In this document: positions 47,701 through 59,700 of the stretch, one piece after another | Layout: every line of letters begins with the position of its first letter | How positions within the stretch are numbered: the stretch's first letter is position 1 | From: Gigaspora margarita | Lineage: Eukaryota > Glomeromycota > Glomeromycetes > Diversisporales > Gigasporaceae | Direction of reading: 5' to 3' | Assembly: GCA_009809945.1 (NCBI GenBank) | Contig: WTPW01000846.1 | Location: 24,817-88,816 of the forward strand | Length of the DNA stretch: 64,000 nt | Made by a program: the position numbers and the translations under genes | The notes under the pieces: model-generated | Database searches by the model: none | The model's input: the letters and a program-made list of their open reading frames with translations, nothing else | Told to the model about the DNA's origin: nothing

Positions 47701-49728
47701 ATAGCCATTCGGCTTATATATTCAACGTTAGGAAGGTATTGAAATTCGCTACGCCCCATTGAAATCACATCATCTTTTATTAAGTCACGAGGGGTATGGG
47801 ATTCAAGTTTTTTGCCATTAACAAAAATCTCATAATCAGATTCAAACTTCTCAATTTTGACTTTCCAGTTATATACACTAATCCTTGCATGTTTTTTAGC
47901 AATTTCTTGGTCTTTTATAATTACATCGTTCGAATTACCCCTTCCTATAGATATTTCGCCTAGAGAAAGGAAAATATATAAATTCGAAAACGACCCTTTA
48001 GCAACCTCTAAACAAGCTACAATTCTCGACGTAGGCCGAATTCTGTTTTTAAAAGAATTCCCCAAAGAAATTTTTGGATTATAATTAGAATTCTGATATT
48101 CACAATCAAACTCAATATCATTGAGACGATTAATGACTTCATCAATTGATGGTCGTTTTTCGGGATCAGGATTCCACGAATCACAATAAAGTTCTTTAAA
48201 ATCTACAGGAGTTAAATAAATATGATCTTCTCTACCATCAAGAGCAAGAAACCTTTTTAATTTTTTTGTGTCTTTTAATTCAAGCCTATCACTAAAAGGA
48301 GGCCTGCCACTTGATATTTCCCAAAATATCACCCCTAAACTGTAAATATCAGATGATTGATCATATTTATTATCGTCACGCGTAATATCAAAGAATTTCG
48401 GATCCACATAGGCAATATTTTCCGCAGTGATCTTGAGAGTAGGTTCTGTTTGATTTTTAAGAGACATAGATGAGCCAAAATCTATAATCACAAATCTACC
48501 GTCGTGGAGCATTATGTTTTTTGAGTTCTATTGTTAATATTTATATAAAAACATAATATTGAGGAAATCAATCGTATGGACAAAATCCCTCCTAATTAAT
48601 ATTACTAACCAGATCACAATGTACAAGACTCTCTGCATGAATACATTGCAAGCCCGTAGCAATTTCTATGGCCATTTGTATTCTATATGACCAGTCATTT
48701 TTTATGGCGTATTCTTCCTTCAAATGTTCTCGAAGATTTTTACCAGAGCAATACTGAAGTACCATAGAATGAAACTTCTTGGTAGGTTCTTAGATAACGA
48801 AAAATTGAGGCGTCTAATCAATATAAATCACGTTTTCAGGATATGTATATTTTTACTACCGTATCGTCACGATAACGGGCATGGACGCTACTTAGAAAAT
48901 CATACCCGATGAAATAGCATAAATAGTTTCAAAATAACGTTCATACGCGCCCAAAATAACGCACATTATATAAGGTCGTATAAGGGCATAAAGTGTATAC
49001 CCGGCTGGAAGCAGTACATAGTAATTTGAAATTTCGGGTTCGAAAATCTAAATTTTGTCTCAAAATTGCACATGCATGTGCTCTAAATAAAAACACATAG
49101 ATTTAAAATGACGCGTAGTGGGTGTCATTTCGTGACAGTATGGTATTGACTTGAATAATTGCAATGCAAAAGTACCTTTAGTTACACCATAAAATTCGAT
49201 CACGTTATCATTGTGCGTAATTTCTCTTAAATTCGCTGTCTTTTTTATTTGTAATTTTGAGCAATTAGAATGATATGTAATAATCGTCTATATTTTAGTA
49301 AAATTTGAAGCTTGACACACTTTTAATTTTACACACAAGTCGAAGTCAAAAATTTCACTAACCTATACTAATCTATCAGCATATTATCAGATAGGATAAT
49401 ACTAGGCTGATAGTTGTAATATTAAGAAATTTGCGTACGTATCAATTTATCAGCCTAGTTTTATCTTTTTGATTTTATGTTGATAAGTTAGCGAGATTTT
49501 TGTCTTCGACTTGCGATAACAACGTACTTCTCTGATAAATTTGTTATAATATTCATTTTCGTTTTGATATTTTTTCAAAAATTTGAGGACGACAAATTGA
49601 TTATTAGTTTTTCTACGAGCAAGCTTGACCTCAGTTGAGCCATCTGAAATATTTTTTAAAACATGAAATTCATTGTAATCAAATCTTTTCGCATAACTTT
49701 TGTTAATATCATCCATAGTCAGATTCAT
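44799..49728 (-). CDS. Gene 2: kinase-FHA-GGDEF-MACPF-like protein
   Basis: Minus strand; predicted exons 49728-about 49533, 49284-49176, 48788-48610, 48527-47204, 47109-46234, 46162-45911, 45822-45183 and 45111-44799. Later junction phases all agree. The start ATG is at 49728. The kinase keeps VVLK and IIDFG (48474-48482). Its catalytic loop is VHCDL followed by NSKN (48613-48621), so HRD is HCD but the aspartate and the Asn remain. SDIYSLGVIFWEISS marks the C-lobe. An FHA domain follows (SIGRGNSNDVIIKD, KKHARI, FVNGKKL), then GGDEF with FIDLDNFKSIND, RPED as an I-site (47490-47501), YGGDEF (47460-47474) and TLSIGVS. Exon 5 starts the MACPF-like block (YGHFYAHRLILGGA near 46300; STWKIIGYNQIYPLFELL in exon 6). 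Exon 5 contains a one-base frameshift near 46800-46870 that separates two good frames, so this copy is damaged or the assembly has an error. It is a paralogue of gene 1 and divergent from gene 3. Confidence 0.75.
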
Positions 49729-50151
49729 ATTATATGGGAAAAGATATGCATGTACGCAAAAAATCTAAAATCGCAATTATAATACTGTAAAATGTCGTTA
49801 GGTGGGAATGGAATTAAGTGGATTTGTAATTTCCTAGTTAAATTAGGTTACATTTGATAAAATTAATCCCAAAAAAGGAATTTATATATAAATTCCGGTC
49901 CACTTAAATTCAGTTTCCACTTACTGTACAACATAAATATTTGAAGTCAAATATTTATTAAATTTTGATTTTAATGTGCTACTTGATAATACGTTACATT
50001 TAGTTGTGGTTTTTAATTTCCTGCTTGGCGTAATATGCAATGTAACGTATAATTATGTTACACATTTATTATAGTTTTTAGATAGCAATACCTGCGTACG
50101 TACGTTGTAGTGCAGTAGTGTCACATATATAAACATTGAAATAAATCGTAA
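49729..50151. promoter_or_regulatory. Divergent intergenic promoter region of genes 2 and 3
   Basis: The 423 bp between the two start codons must carry both promoters. CATATATAAA at about 50124-50133 lies 20-30 bp before the ATG of gene 3 and could be a TATA element. CGTACGTACG occurs at about 50094-50104. Repeated TACATTTGATAA / TTACATTTAG words are present. Assignment is by position only. Confidence 0.35.
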
Positions 50152-51886
50152 ATGTCAACATATTATAATGTCAGTATGACTGAAGTTCAAGACGTTGTAA
50201 AGAGCATCAAAAACATTTATTCATTAAAAATTAACAATGGCTTGATTGTAAATGCTGAAGGTGTACGCCGTTCAAAATTTTCAGCATATTCGTTATGTTC
50301 GCCTAAAGCTAGAAAATTAAATATGTCATTTGCTAACTCTTTTCAGGCAACGTTGAGATTTTCTACAAAACAGAGAGATACTTTCTTGTTTGAGAATCAT
50401 ATTGATCATTCCGCTATTAACTTGGAACATTGTGACTGGATATTTGCAAATTCTGCTGAAAACCCTTTAACTAATGAGTCACTTGTCAAAAATGTATGCA
50501 TGAAAATACAATGTTCTCAACTGGAATTAAAGGTTGAAAAAGAAATGATAAAACCTTCTAAAGAAATAGTTGCTAAAGTAAAAGAAGCTTTGAGACATGA
50601 TAACCCTTATAATGAATTAATGACTATTTTTGAAATTTACGGAAAATTTCTTCCTAAAAAAATTATTCTAGGGCATAAAATATACAGAACTACTTGTTTA
50701 ATTGTGAATGAGAGTCAGCCAGATATTAACTTCAAAGAAGAAGAATGGTCAGCTTATTTTAAGACAAAAGAGTATGATGATATTTTAAACCAGTGGAAAG
50801 AATGCATAGGATCATATGGTTTTAATTCGTCTTATTTGGTGTCAGTTGACAATAAATCAATAATGAGAGATGAAATTGAAATGTGGATGAAAACTTGTTC
50901 AGAAAGTGAATATGGCTCATTGAAGATAATCGGTTGGAATGAATTATATCCAATATATGAAATGTTTGAAGAGCCTCTTTGTCGAGAAATTAAATCTATT
51001 CTTGGGATAATTGATCAGCCAGGAAGTTTTAATATAAAAGAAAAGGTGCTGTTTTCTGGAATAATTCCAGTTAATGTCCCACCTTTTTCTTATCGAGTGA
51101 ATTTTCCAGTTTGTTTTGAATCAAATAATTATCAACTTTTTGGAAAACTCGTAAAACAAAATGGAGAACCAATTGATAAAGTTGTCATCAAGTTCAAATC
51201 TATGGATATATACGGATTTTATGTCTTCGTGGAAAATTTTAATACAATTGAGTGGGTTTACATATTTAATTCATTATTATTGATTTATTTAATTGCAAAT
51301 ATCCCTATTAATCTTAATTTATAGTGAGCATATGGAATTGCAGATAGAATGGATATTAATCGGAATACCAGCTAAAATTGGATTTTTTAGCATGTATACA
51401 CGAAATATTCAAATTTTAAGATCGATTAATACCTCGTTTTCACTAAAACCAAATGACAATAATTGGAAGATTTTATTAGATGTTCAAGAAGACCTGCCAC
51501 AAAATTCAGTTCTCGTTGCTTCATTTAATTATTCATCAAATTATGAACAAAGTTTTGAAGTAGATAACCTAAATTACTGGTGTAACGATAATAAAATCGA
51601 ACTTAATGTCTATTATGCTAATAATGAAAATCCGATATTTTCATCTATGGAAATATGTGATCCTGACAAAGATAATTTTATGAATAATAACGTTAATGGT
51701 GATGAACCAAAATGTTTAATTCAATGTTTTATTCTTTCCTTAGAAAGTCAGGATCAATTAGTAGTTCATTTGAATGCTATAGGCAAAACTATTGGTCTCG
51801 AGGAAGAAATAGTCATTAAACTACAAAATGTCAAAATAAATCCACGAGCTAGAAAACAGCGTAAATATTTTTTAAACAAAATTTGA
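50152..51886 (+). CDS. Gene 3: MACPF-like protein without kinase
   Basis: Exon 1 runs from ATG 50152 to 51251, and exon 2 from 51325 to a TGA at 51884-51886. The intron has a GTGGGT donor and a TTTATAG acceptor, and both sides are phase 2. The protein (about 545 residues) parallels the last part of genes 1 and 2: YGKFLPKKIILGHK (about 50638) matches their YGHFYAHRLILGGA and FGQFIPTIVLFGGR, and LKIIGWNELYPIYEMFEEPL (about 50922) matches gene 2's KIIGYNQIYPLFELLEE. It lacks kinase, FHA and GGDEF parts and is transcribed away from gene 2. The second glycine of the GG pair is replaced (GH). An alternative 3' end is likely: a GTAAAT donor at 51861 would skip the TGA and join an acceptor at 51921 in phase, leading into the microexon array. 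Function unknown; MACPF proteins as a family are often membrane-acting. Confidence 0.7.
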
Positions 51887-51921
51887 TCCATTTTTGTTTT
51901 TTTTTTCCAATCAAATATTAG

Positions 51922-52012
51922 CCTTTAATTACAACTTACTAATTTTTACGTCTTCCGAATCGGGTCACGTTATTTATATCCCAACAACACTTTCCCCGAT
52001 AGTCACAACTAA
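51922..52012 (+). CDS. Candidate exon linking gene 3 to the microexon array
   Basis: The exon is inferred between ATATTAG (acceptor ending at 51921, preceded by a T-rich tract) and a donor-like GTACCG at 52013, which aligns with the donor position of the downstream repeat units. The donor at 51861 leaves one base, and this exon supplies two (C + CC, Pro), so the phases match. The frame is open and reads FNYNLLIFTSSESGHVIYIP. It ends with two bases over, the phase required by the first 3-nt exon. Nothing else in this frame upstream provides a start codon, which supports the link to gene 3. The donor is weak and the join is untested. Confidence 0.45.
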
Positions 52013-52111
52013 GTACCGTATAGTTTATTCATAAATAATGCACAAGTTTAATTTTCAACAGAATTCTCTATTAAATATTATTTCTCTGCTATATTTACTT
52101 TAAATTACCAG

Positions 52112-53228
52112 AGAGTAAGTATATAATTTATTTATAAGATAATGTACACCAATCGAATTCTCTATTAATATTACATCTTTGTTTTTAACTTGTTAAATTA
52201 CCAGTTTGTAAGTATTTAGTTTATTCAAAAAAACAAAGTATTCATTTTATAGTCAATAGAATTCTTTATTAAGTATTACTTCTTGTTCTTTCACTTATGT
52301 ATTAAATTACCAGGGCGTAAGTATATAGCTTATTTAAAAAAACAAAGGCTCCATTTTGTTGTCAATAGAATTCTCTATTAAATATTACTTCCATTCTCTT
52401 ATTTAAATTACCAGGCAGTAAGTATATAGTTTATTCATAAAATTTGTACATAATTTATAGTCAATATAATTCAACTATTGCTTTATTCCTTCACTTACCT
52501 GCTAAATAACAGAGCGTAAATATTTATAGTTTATTCAAAAAACAAAGGATACATTTTATCGCAATAGAATTCTCTATTAAATATTACTTCTTTGTTCTTT
52601 CACTTCTGTGTTAAATTATCAGGAAGTAAGTATATAGTTTATTCATAAAATATGCACATATTTTATCATCAATAAAATTCTCAATTAAATATTCCTTCCA
52701 TTCTTTCATTTTAAATTACTAGGAAGTAAGTATATCTTTCTTTATTAAATAATTACATTATATCATTAATCGAATTCTCTATTAAATATTACTTTTTCGT
52801 TCTTTCATTTACGTGTCAAATTACCAGCCCGTAAATATAAAGTTATTCAAAAAACAATGTACACATTTTATTGCCAATAGAATGCTCTATTAAATATTAT
52901 TTCTCAATTCTTTCACTTATGTTTAAATTACCAGATCGTAAGTATATAGTTTATTCAAAAAACAATGTATTGTCAATATATTCTCTATTTACAATCCTCT
53001 GTTCTTTCACTTTAAATAACCAGATTGTAAGCATATCATTCATTCTTAAAATAATCTACACATTTTTTATCGTCAATATACTTCTCTATTTACTATTCTC
53101 TGTTCTTTCACTTTAAATTACCAGATCGTAAGCATATCATCCATTCTCTACAAATTATTATCGTCAATATAGTTCTCTATTAAATATTATTTCTCTGTTA
53201 TATCACTTACATGTTAAATTATCAGCTC
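52112..53228 (+). CDS. Twelve candidate 3-nt exons before the zinc-cluster exon
   Basis: Each is bounded by an AG acceptor and a GT donor. Starts: 52112 AGA, 52205 TTT, 52314 GGC, 52415 GCA, 52513 AGC, 52623 GAA, 52723 GAA, 52829 CCC, 52935 ATC, 53024 ATT, 53125 ATC, 53226 CTC. The zinc-cluster exon begins in phase 2, so each codon is built from the last two bases of one microexon and the first of the next. In that phase the joined triplets read DLAQAKNPSLSS and run straight into the Ser-rich start of the zinc-cluster exon without a stop. The units here are more diverged from one another than the later ones, so this is probably the older part. No start codon lies within this part. Splicing is inferred, not shown. 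Confidence 0.6.
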
Positions 53229-53303
53229 GTAAGCAATTAGTTTATTCATAAAATAATGTCACATTTTATCGTCAATAGAATTTTCTGTTAATGTTGATTT
53301 TAG

Positions 53304-53654
53304 TTCTCCGTCTATCAGTAAAGTTGATGCCCGAAGACCACGTACTACCCAATGTACAAATTGTCAAAAATCTAAAATAAGATGCGAAATGGATAACAAT
53401 AGCACCTGTAGGAACTGTAGAAATTGTGGTCTCCCCTGTATAATTGTCCCGGAAAAAAAACGCGGGCTAAAGACTAGGCCAAAGGCTAGGCCAAAGGCTA
53501 GGCCAAAGGCTAGGCCAAAGGCTAGGCCAAAGGCTAGGCCAAAGACTAAGCCAAAGACTAGGCCAAAGACTAGGCCATCTGGAATTATCGAAGTTAAATC
53601 CGCCGTGTCAATCATTGGCCAGGGACAAATGCCAGATGATCAAAACACCTACGA
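53304..53654 (+). CDS. Exon with Gal4-type Zn(II)2Cys6 DNA-binding domain
   Basis: The frame reads ...SKVDARRPRTTQ then CTNCQKSKIRC, EMDNNST, CRNC, RNCGLPC. This fits C-x2-C-x6-C-x7-C-x2-C-x6-C exactly, the fungal binuclear zinc cluster. A basic tail follows: about nine K-[AT]-[RK]-P repeats encoded by a 12-bp tandem (53467-53578), likely a DNA-contacting arm. The acceptor is TTTTAG at 53303; ATCAG at 53318 is an in-phase alternative. The exon ends at 53654 before GCAAGT, the classical GC-AG donor, at the place where other units have GTAAGT. Length is 351 nt (or 336), a multiple of three, with phase 2 at both ends. The product would be a sequence-specific transcription factor in the nucleus. 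Met 53389 inside the cluster is not a sensible start, since it would remove three zinc ligands. Confidence 0.7.
53364..53580 (+). repeat. 12-bp coding minisatellite AAGGCTAGGCCA
   Basis: About nine copies of AA(G)(G/A)CTAGGCCA at 53467-53578 encode the Lys-Ala/Thr-Arg-Pro repeats of the zinc-cluster exon. The minus strand also stays open over this stretch (a Phe-Gly-Leu repeat), which is a by-product. Confidence 0.8.
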
Positions 53655-53760
53655 GCAAGTATATAGTTCATTCATAAAATAATGTACACATTTTATCGTC
53701 AATAGAATTCACTATTAAATATTACTTCTCTGTTCTTACATTTTAAACTTAAATTACCAG

Positions 53761-56700
53761 TTAGTAAGTATAATATAATCATAAATTAATGTACGCATTT
53801 TATCACTATTGAACATTAACTTCTTTGTTTTTTACTTTAAATTACCAGTTCGTGAGTATAGTATATTCATAAAATAGAATACGCATTGTATCGTCAATAG
53901 AATTCTATATTAAATATTACTTCTCTGTTCTTACATTTTAATTTACCAGGAAGTAAGTATTATATAATTATAATTAATGTACGCATTTTATCATCAATAG
54001 AATTTTCTATTAAATATTGTTTTTCTGTTCTTCCATTTTAAATTTCTAGTTTGTAAGTATAGTATATTCATAAAATAATGTAAGCATTGTACCGGTAATA
54101 GAACTCTCATTAAATATTACTCTGTTTTCACTTTAAATTACCCAGTTAGTAAGTATATAGTACAGTATATTCATAAAATAATGTTATCATCAATAGAATT
54201 CACAATTATATATTGCTTCACTGTTCTTCTATTTTAAATCAACAGTCCGTAAGTATAAAATATTCGTAAAATAATGATCGCATTTTATCAGCAATAGAAT
54301 TCTGTATTATATATTAACATTTTTTTTTCACTTTAAATTACCAGTTAGTAAGTGCATAAAATAATGTAAGCATTGTATCGTTAATAAAATTCTCATTAAT
54401 ACTACTACTCTGTTTCTTTTTTTTTTTTATATTTTAAATTACCAGTTCGTGAGTATAATATGTTCATAAAATAATGTACGCATTGTATCATTCAATAGAA
54501 TTCTCATTAAATATTACCTCTCTGTTCTTTCATTTTAAATTACCAGTTTGTGAGTATATAGTTTATTCATAAAATGATGTACGCATTTTATCATTAATAG
54601 AGTTCTTAATTAAATCTTACTTCTCTATTTCATTTTAAAGTAACATAGAGTAAGTAAAGTATATTCATAAAATAATGTACACATTGTATTGCTAATAGAA
54701 TTTCCATTAAATATTATTTCTCTGTTCTTACATTTTAAATTACCAGGAAGTAATTGTAATATATTCATAAAATAATGCTCGCATCTTGTCATCAATAGAA
54801 TTCTCTATTAAATATTAACTTTTTTGTTTTTACTTTAAATCCCAGTTTGTAAGTAAAGTATATTCATAAAATAATGTACGCATTGTATCGTCAATAGAAG
54901 TCTCTATTAAATATTACTACTGTTCTTCCATTTTAAATTACCAGGAAGTAAGTATATAGTTTATTCATAAAATATAATATATTGTACACATTTTATCGTC
55001 AATAGAACTCTCTATTAAATTTTACTTAATTGTTCTTCCATTTAAATCACCAGTCCTAAATATAATATATTTATGTTCGCATTTTAACATAAATAGAATT
55101 CTCTATTAAATATTAACTTCATTGTTTTTTTACTTGAAATTATCAGTCTGTAAGTATAATATATTCATAAAATAATGTACGCATTTATCATCAATAGAAT
55201 TCTCTATTAAAAATTACTTTCCGTTCTTACATTCTAAATTACCAGTACGTAAGTATAATATATTCATAAAATAATGTACACATTTTATCATCAATAGAGT
55301 TCTCTATTAACTATTACTTCTCTGTTCTTCCATTTTAAATTACCAGTTTGTAAGTATAGCATAATCATATAATAATGTATGCATTGTATCGTCAATAGAA
55401 TTCACTATTAAATATTACTTCTCTGCTCTTCCATTTTAAATTACCAGGAGGTAAGTATAATATTCATAAAATAATGTACGCATTTTATCATCAATAGAAT
55501 TCTCCATTAAATATTAACTTCTTTCTTCTCTGTTCTTCCATCTTAAATTACCAGTTCGTAAGTATAATGTATTCATAAATCATGTACGCATTTTATCATC
55601 AATAGAATTCACTATTAATATTACTTCTCTGTTCTTTCATTTTAAATTACCAGTCCGTAAGTATAATATATTCATAAAATAATGTACACATTTTATCATC
55701 AATAGAATTCTCTATTAAATATTACTTCTCTGTTCTTCCATTTAAATCACCAGTCTTACCAGTTTGTAAGTATAATATGGTATAAAATAATGTACGCATT
55801 TTATCGTCAATAGAATTCTCTATTAATATAGCTTCTCTGTTTTTTACTTTAAATTAACAGTATGTAAGTATATAGTTCATTCATAAAATAATGTACACAT
55901 TTTATCGTCAAGAGAATTCTCTATTAAATATTACTTCTCTGTTCTTACATTTTAAATTACTAGTTCGTAAGTGTAGTATATTCATAAAATAATGTACGCA
56001 TTGTATCGTCAATAGAATTTCTATTAAATATTACTTTTCTGTTCTTAAATTTTTAAATTACCAGGGAGTAAGTATAATATATTCATAAAATAATGTACGC
56101 ATTTTATCATCAATAGAATTCTCTATTAAATATTACTTCTCTGTTCTTCCATTTTAAATTACTAGTTCGTAAGTATAGTATATTCATAAAATAATGTACG
56201 CATTCTATCGTCAATAGAATGCTCTGTTAAATATTGCTTCTCTGTTCTGCCCTTTTATTTTAAAGTATCAGTCTGTAAGTATAATATATTTATAAAATAG
56301 TGTATGAATTTTATCATCAATAGAATTCACTATTTTTTTCATTTTAAACTACCAGGAAGTAAGTTTATAATTTATTCATAAAATAATGTATGCATTTTAT
56401 CGTTAATAGAGTTCTTAATTAAATATTGCTTCCCTGTTCCATTTTAAAGTAACATAGAGTGAGTAAAGCAATATATTATAAAATAATGTACAAATTTTAT
56501 CATCAATAGAACTCTCTATAAAATATTACTTCTCTGGTCTTCTATGTTCTTCCATTTTAAATCACCAGTCCGTATGTATAATATATTCATAATGCACGCG
56601 TTTTATCGCCAATAGAATCCTCTATTTAATTTTAACTACTTTATTTTTTACTTTAAATTACCAGTTTGTGAGTATAGTAAATTCATAAAATAGTGTACGC

Positions 56701-59700
56701 ATTGTATCGTCAATAGAATTCTCTATTAAATCTATTTCTTTGAAATAACCAGTCTGTATGTATAATATATTCATAAATTACATTTTATCGTCAATAGAAT
56801 TCTCTATTAAATAATTACTTCACTGTTTTTACTTTAAATTACAGTGTGTAAGTATAGTATATTCATAAAATAATGTACGTATTGTATCGTCAATAGAATT
56901 CTCCATTAAATATTACTTCTCTGTTCTTTCATTTTAAATCACCAGTCCGTAAGTATAATATATTCATAAAATAATATACGCATTTATCATCAATAGAATT
57001 CTCTATTAAATATTACTTTTCTGTTCCATTTTAAATTACCAGGAGGTAAATCTATAGTTTATTCATAAAATAATGTACGCATTTTATCATTAATAGAGTT
57101 CTTAATTAAATATTACTTCTCTGGTCCATTTTAAAGTGACATAGAGTAAGTAAAGATTCTTAAAATAATGTACATCTTGTATTGTTAGTAGAATTCCATT
57201 AATGATTGCTTCTCTGTTTTTTCATTTTTAATTACCAGGGAGTAAGTATAATATATTCATAACACATTTTATCGTCAATAGAATTCTCTATTAAATATTT
57301 ACTTCTTTGTTTTTTACTTTTAAATTACCAGTTCGTAAGTATAGTATATTCATAAAATAATGTACGTAATGCATCGTCAATAGAATTCTCTATTAAATAT
57401 TATTTCTCTGTTACATTTTAAATTACCAGTTCGTAAGTATAGTATATTCATAAAATAATGTACATAATGCATCGTCAATAGAATTCTCTATTAAATCTGT
57501 TCTTACATTTTAAATTACCAGTATGTAAGTACATAGTTTATTCATAAATAATGTGCACATTTTATTTTCAATGAGTTCACAATTAAATATTTGTTTTTAT
57601 TTTAAATTAACAGTACGTAAGTATATAATTTATTCATAAAATAATGTACGCGTTTTATCGTTAATAGAGTTCTCAATTAAATATTACTTCTCTGTTCCAT
57701 TTTAAAGTACCAGTTTGTAAGTATATTATATTCATAAAATAATGTAAGTTAATAGAATTCTCATTAAATATTCTCTATTTCTCACTTTAAATTGCAGTTA
57801 GTAAGTATATAGTAAATTATATTTATAGAATAATGTACACATTTTAACATTAATAGAATTCTCTATTATTACTTCTCTGCTCTTTAATTTTTAATTACCA
57901 GTGAGTAAGTATATATTCATATACATTTTATCGTTTGTTTTTTTACTTTAAATTACTAGTTCGTAAGCATAGTATAATCATAAAATAATTTACGCATTGT
58001 ATCTTCAATATAATTCATATATATATATTACTTCTCTGTTCTTACATTTTAAATTACCAGGAAGTAAGTATAATATAAATAATGTACGCATTTTATCGTC
58101 AACAGAATTCTCTTTTAAAAATTTCTTTTATCATTTCATTTTAAATTACCAGTTAGTAAGTATATAGTACATTCATAAAATAATATACACATTTTTTATC
58201 TCGATAGAATTCTCTATTAAATATTCTCTTTTTTAATTAAATAACTAGTTCGTGAGTATAGTATATTCATAAAATATGTACGCATTGTATCGTCAATAGA
58301 ATTCATTATAAATATGACTTCTCTATTCTTAAATTCTAAATTATCAGTTCGTAAGTATGATATATTTATAAAATATTGTATGAATTTTATCTTCAAAGAA
58401 TACTTTTTTAAATATTACTTCCGATCTTCCATTTTAAATTAACAGCATGTAAGTATATAGTTTATTCATAAAATAATGTACGCATTTTATCGTTAATAGA
58501 GTTCTTAATTAAATATTACTTCTCTGTTCCATTTTAAAGTAACATAGAGTAAGTAAAGTATATAATAAAATAATGTACACATTGTATTGTTAATAGAATT
58601 CCCATTAAATATTACTTCTCTGTTCTTTCATTTTAATACCAGGAAGTAAGTATAATATATTCATAAATATTGTATCTTCAATAGAATTTTCTATTAAATA
58701 TTACTTCACTATTCTTCCATTTTAAATTACCAGTTAGTAAGTATAATATATTTAAAAAATAATGCACTCATTTTATCATCAATAGAATTCACTTTTAAAT
58801 ATTGCTTCACTATTCTTCCATTTTAAATCATCAGCCCGTAAGTATATTATATTCATAAAATAATGTACGAATTGTATTGTCAATAGAATTCACTATTAAA
58901 TATTACTTCTTTGGTCTTCTATGTCTTCCATTTTAAATTACTAGTTCGTAAGTATAGTATATTCATAAAATAATGTACACATTGTATTATTAATAGAATT
59001 CCCATTAAATATTACTTCTCTGTTCTTACATTTTAATTACCAGGAAGTAAGTATAATATATTCACAAAATAATGTACGCATTAATCGTTAATAGAATTCA
59101 CTATTAATATATTACTTCTCTGTTTTTCCATTTTAAATTCTGACCCTTCATTTTAAATTAACAGTACGTAAGTATAATATATTTATAAATAATGTACACA
59201 TTTTATCGTCAATAGAATTCTTTTTTAAATATTTCTTTGCTGTCATTTCACTTAAAGTACCAGTTAGTAAGTATATAATACGTTCATAAAATAATATATA
59301 CATTTTTTATCTCGATAGAATTCTCTATTAAATACCACTTCTCTTTTTTTTATTTTAAATTACTAGTTTGTAAGTATAGTATATTCACAGAATAATTTAC
59401 GCATTGTATTGTCAATAGAATTCACAATAAAAATGACTTCTCTATTCTTACATTTTTAATTACCAGTTCGTAAGTATAATATATTTATAAAATAATGTAT
59501 GGATTTTATCATCTATAGAATTCTCTATTAAATATTACTTTTCTGGTCTTCCATTTTAAATTAACAGCATGTAAGTATATAGTTTATTCATAAAATAATG
59601 TACGCATGTTATCGTTAATAGAGTCAATAGAATTCTCTATTAAAATGACTTATTTTAAATTACCAGGAGGTAAGTATAATCTATTTATAAATTACATTTT

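Noticed and set aside
53364..53615. Minus-strand open frame of Phe-Gly-Leu/Ala repeats
   Set aside because: It is the shadow of the Lys-Ala-Arg-Pro minisatellite on the plus strand, which lies in frame with a complete zinc-cluster motif.
53389..53682. Zinc-cluster ORF starting at Met 53389
   Set aside because: This start would remove the first three zinc ligands. The frame continues upstream to an acceptor site.
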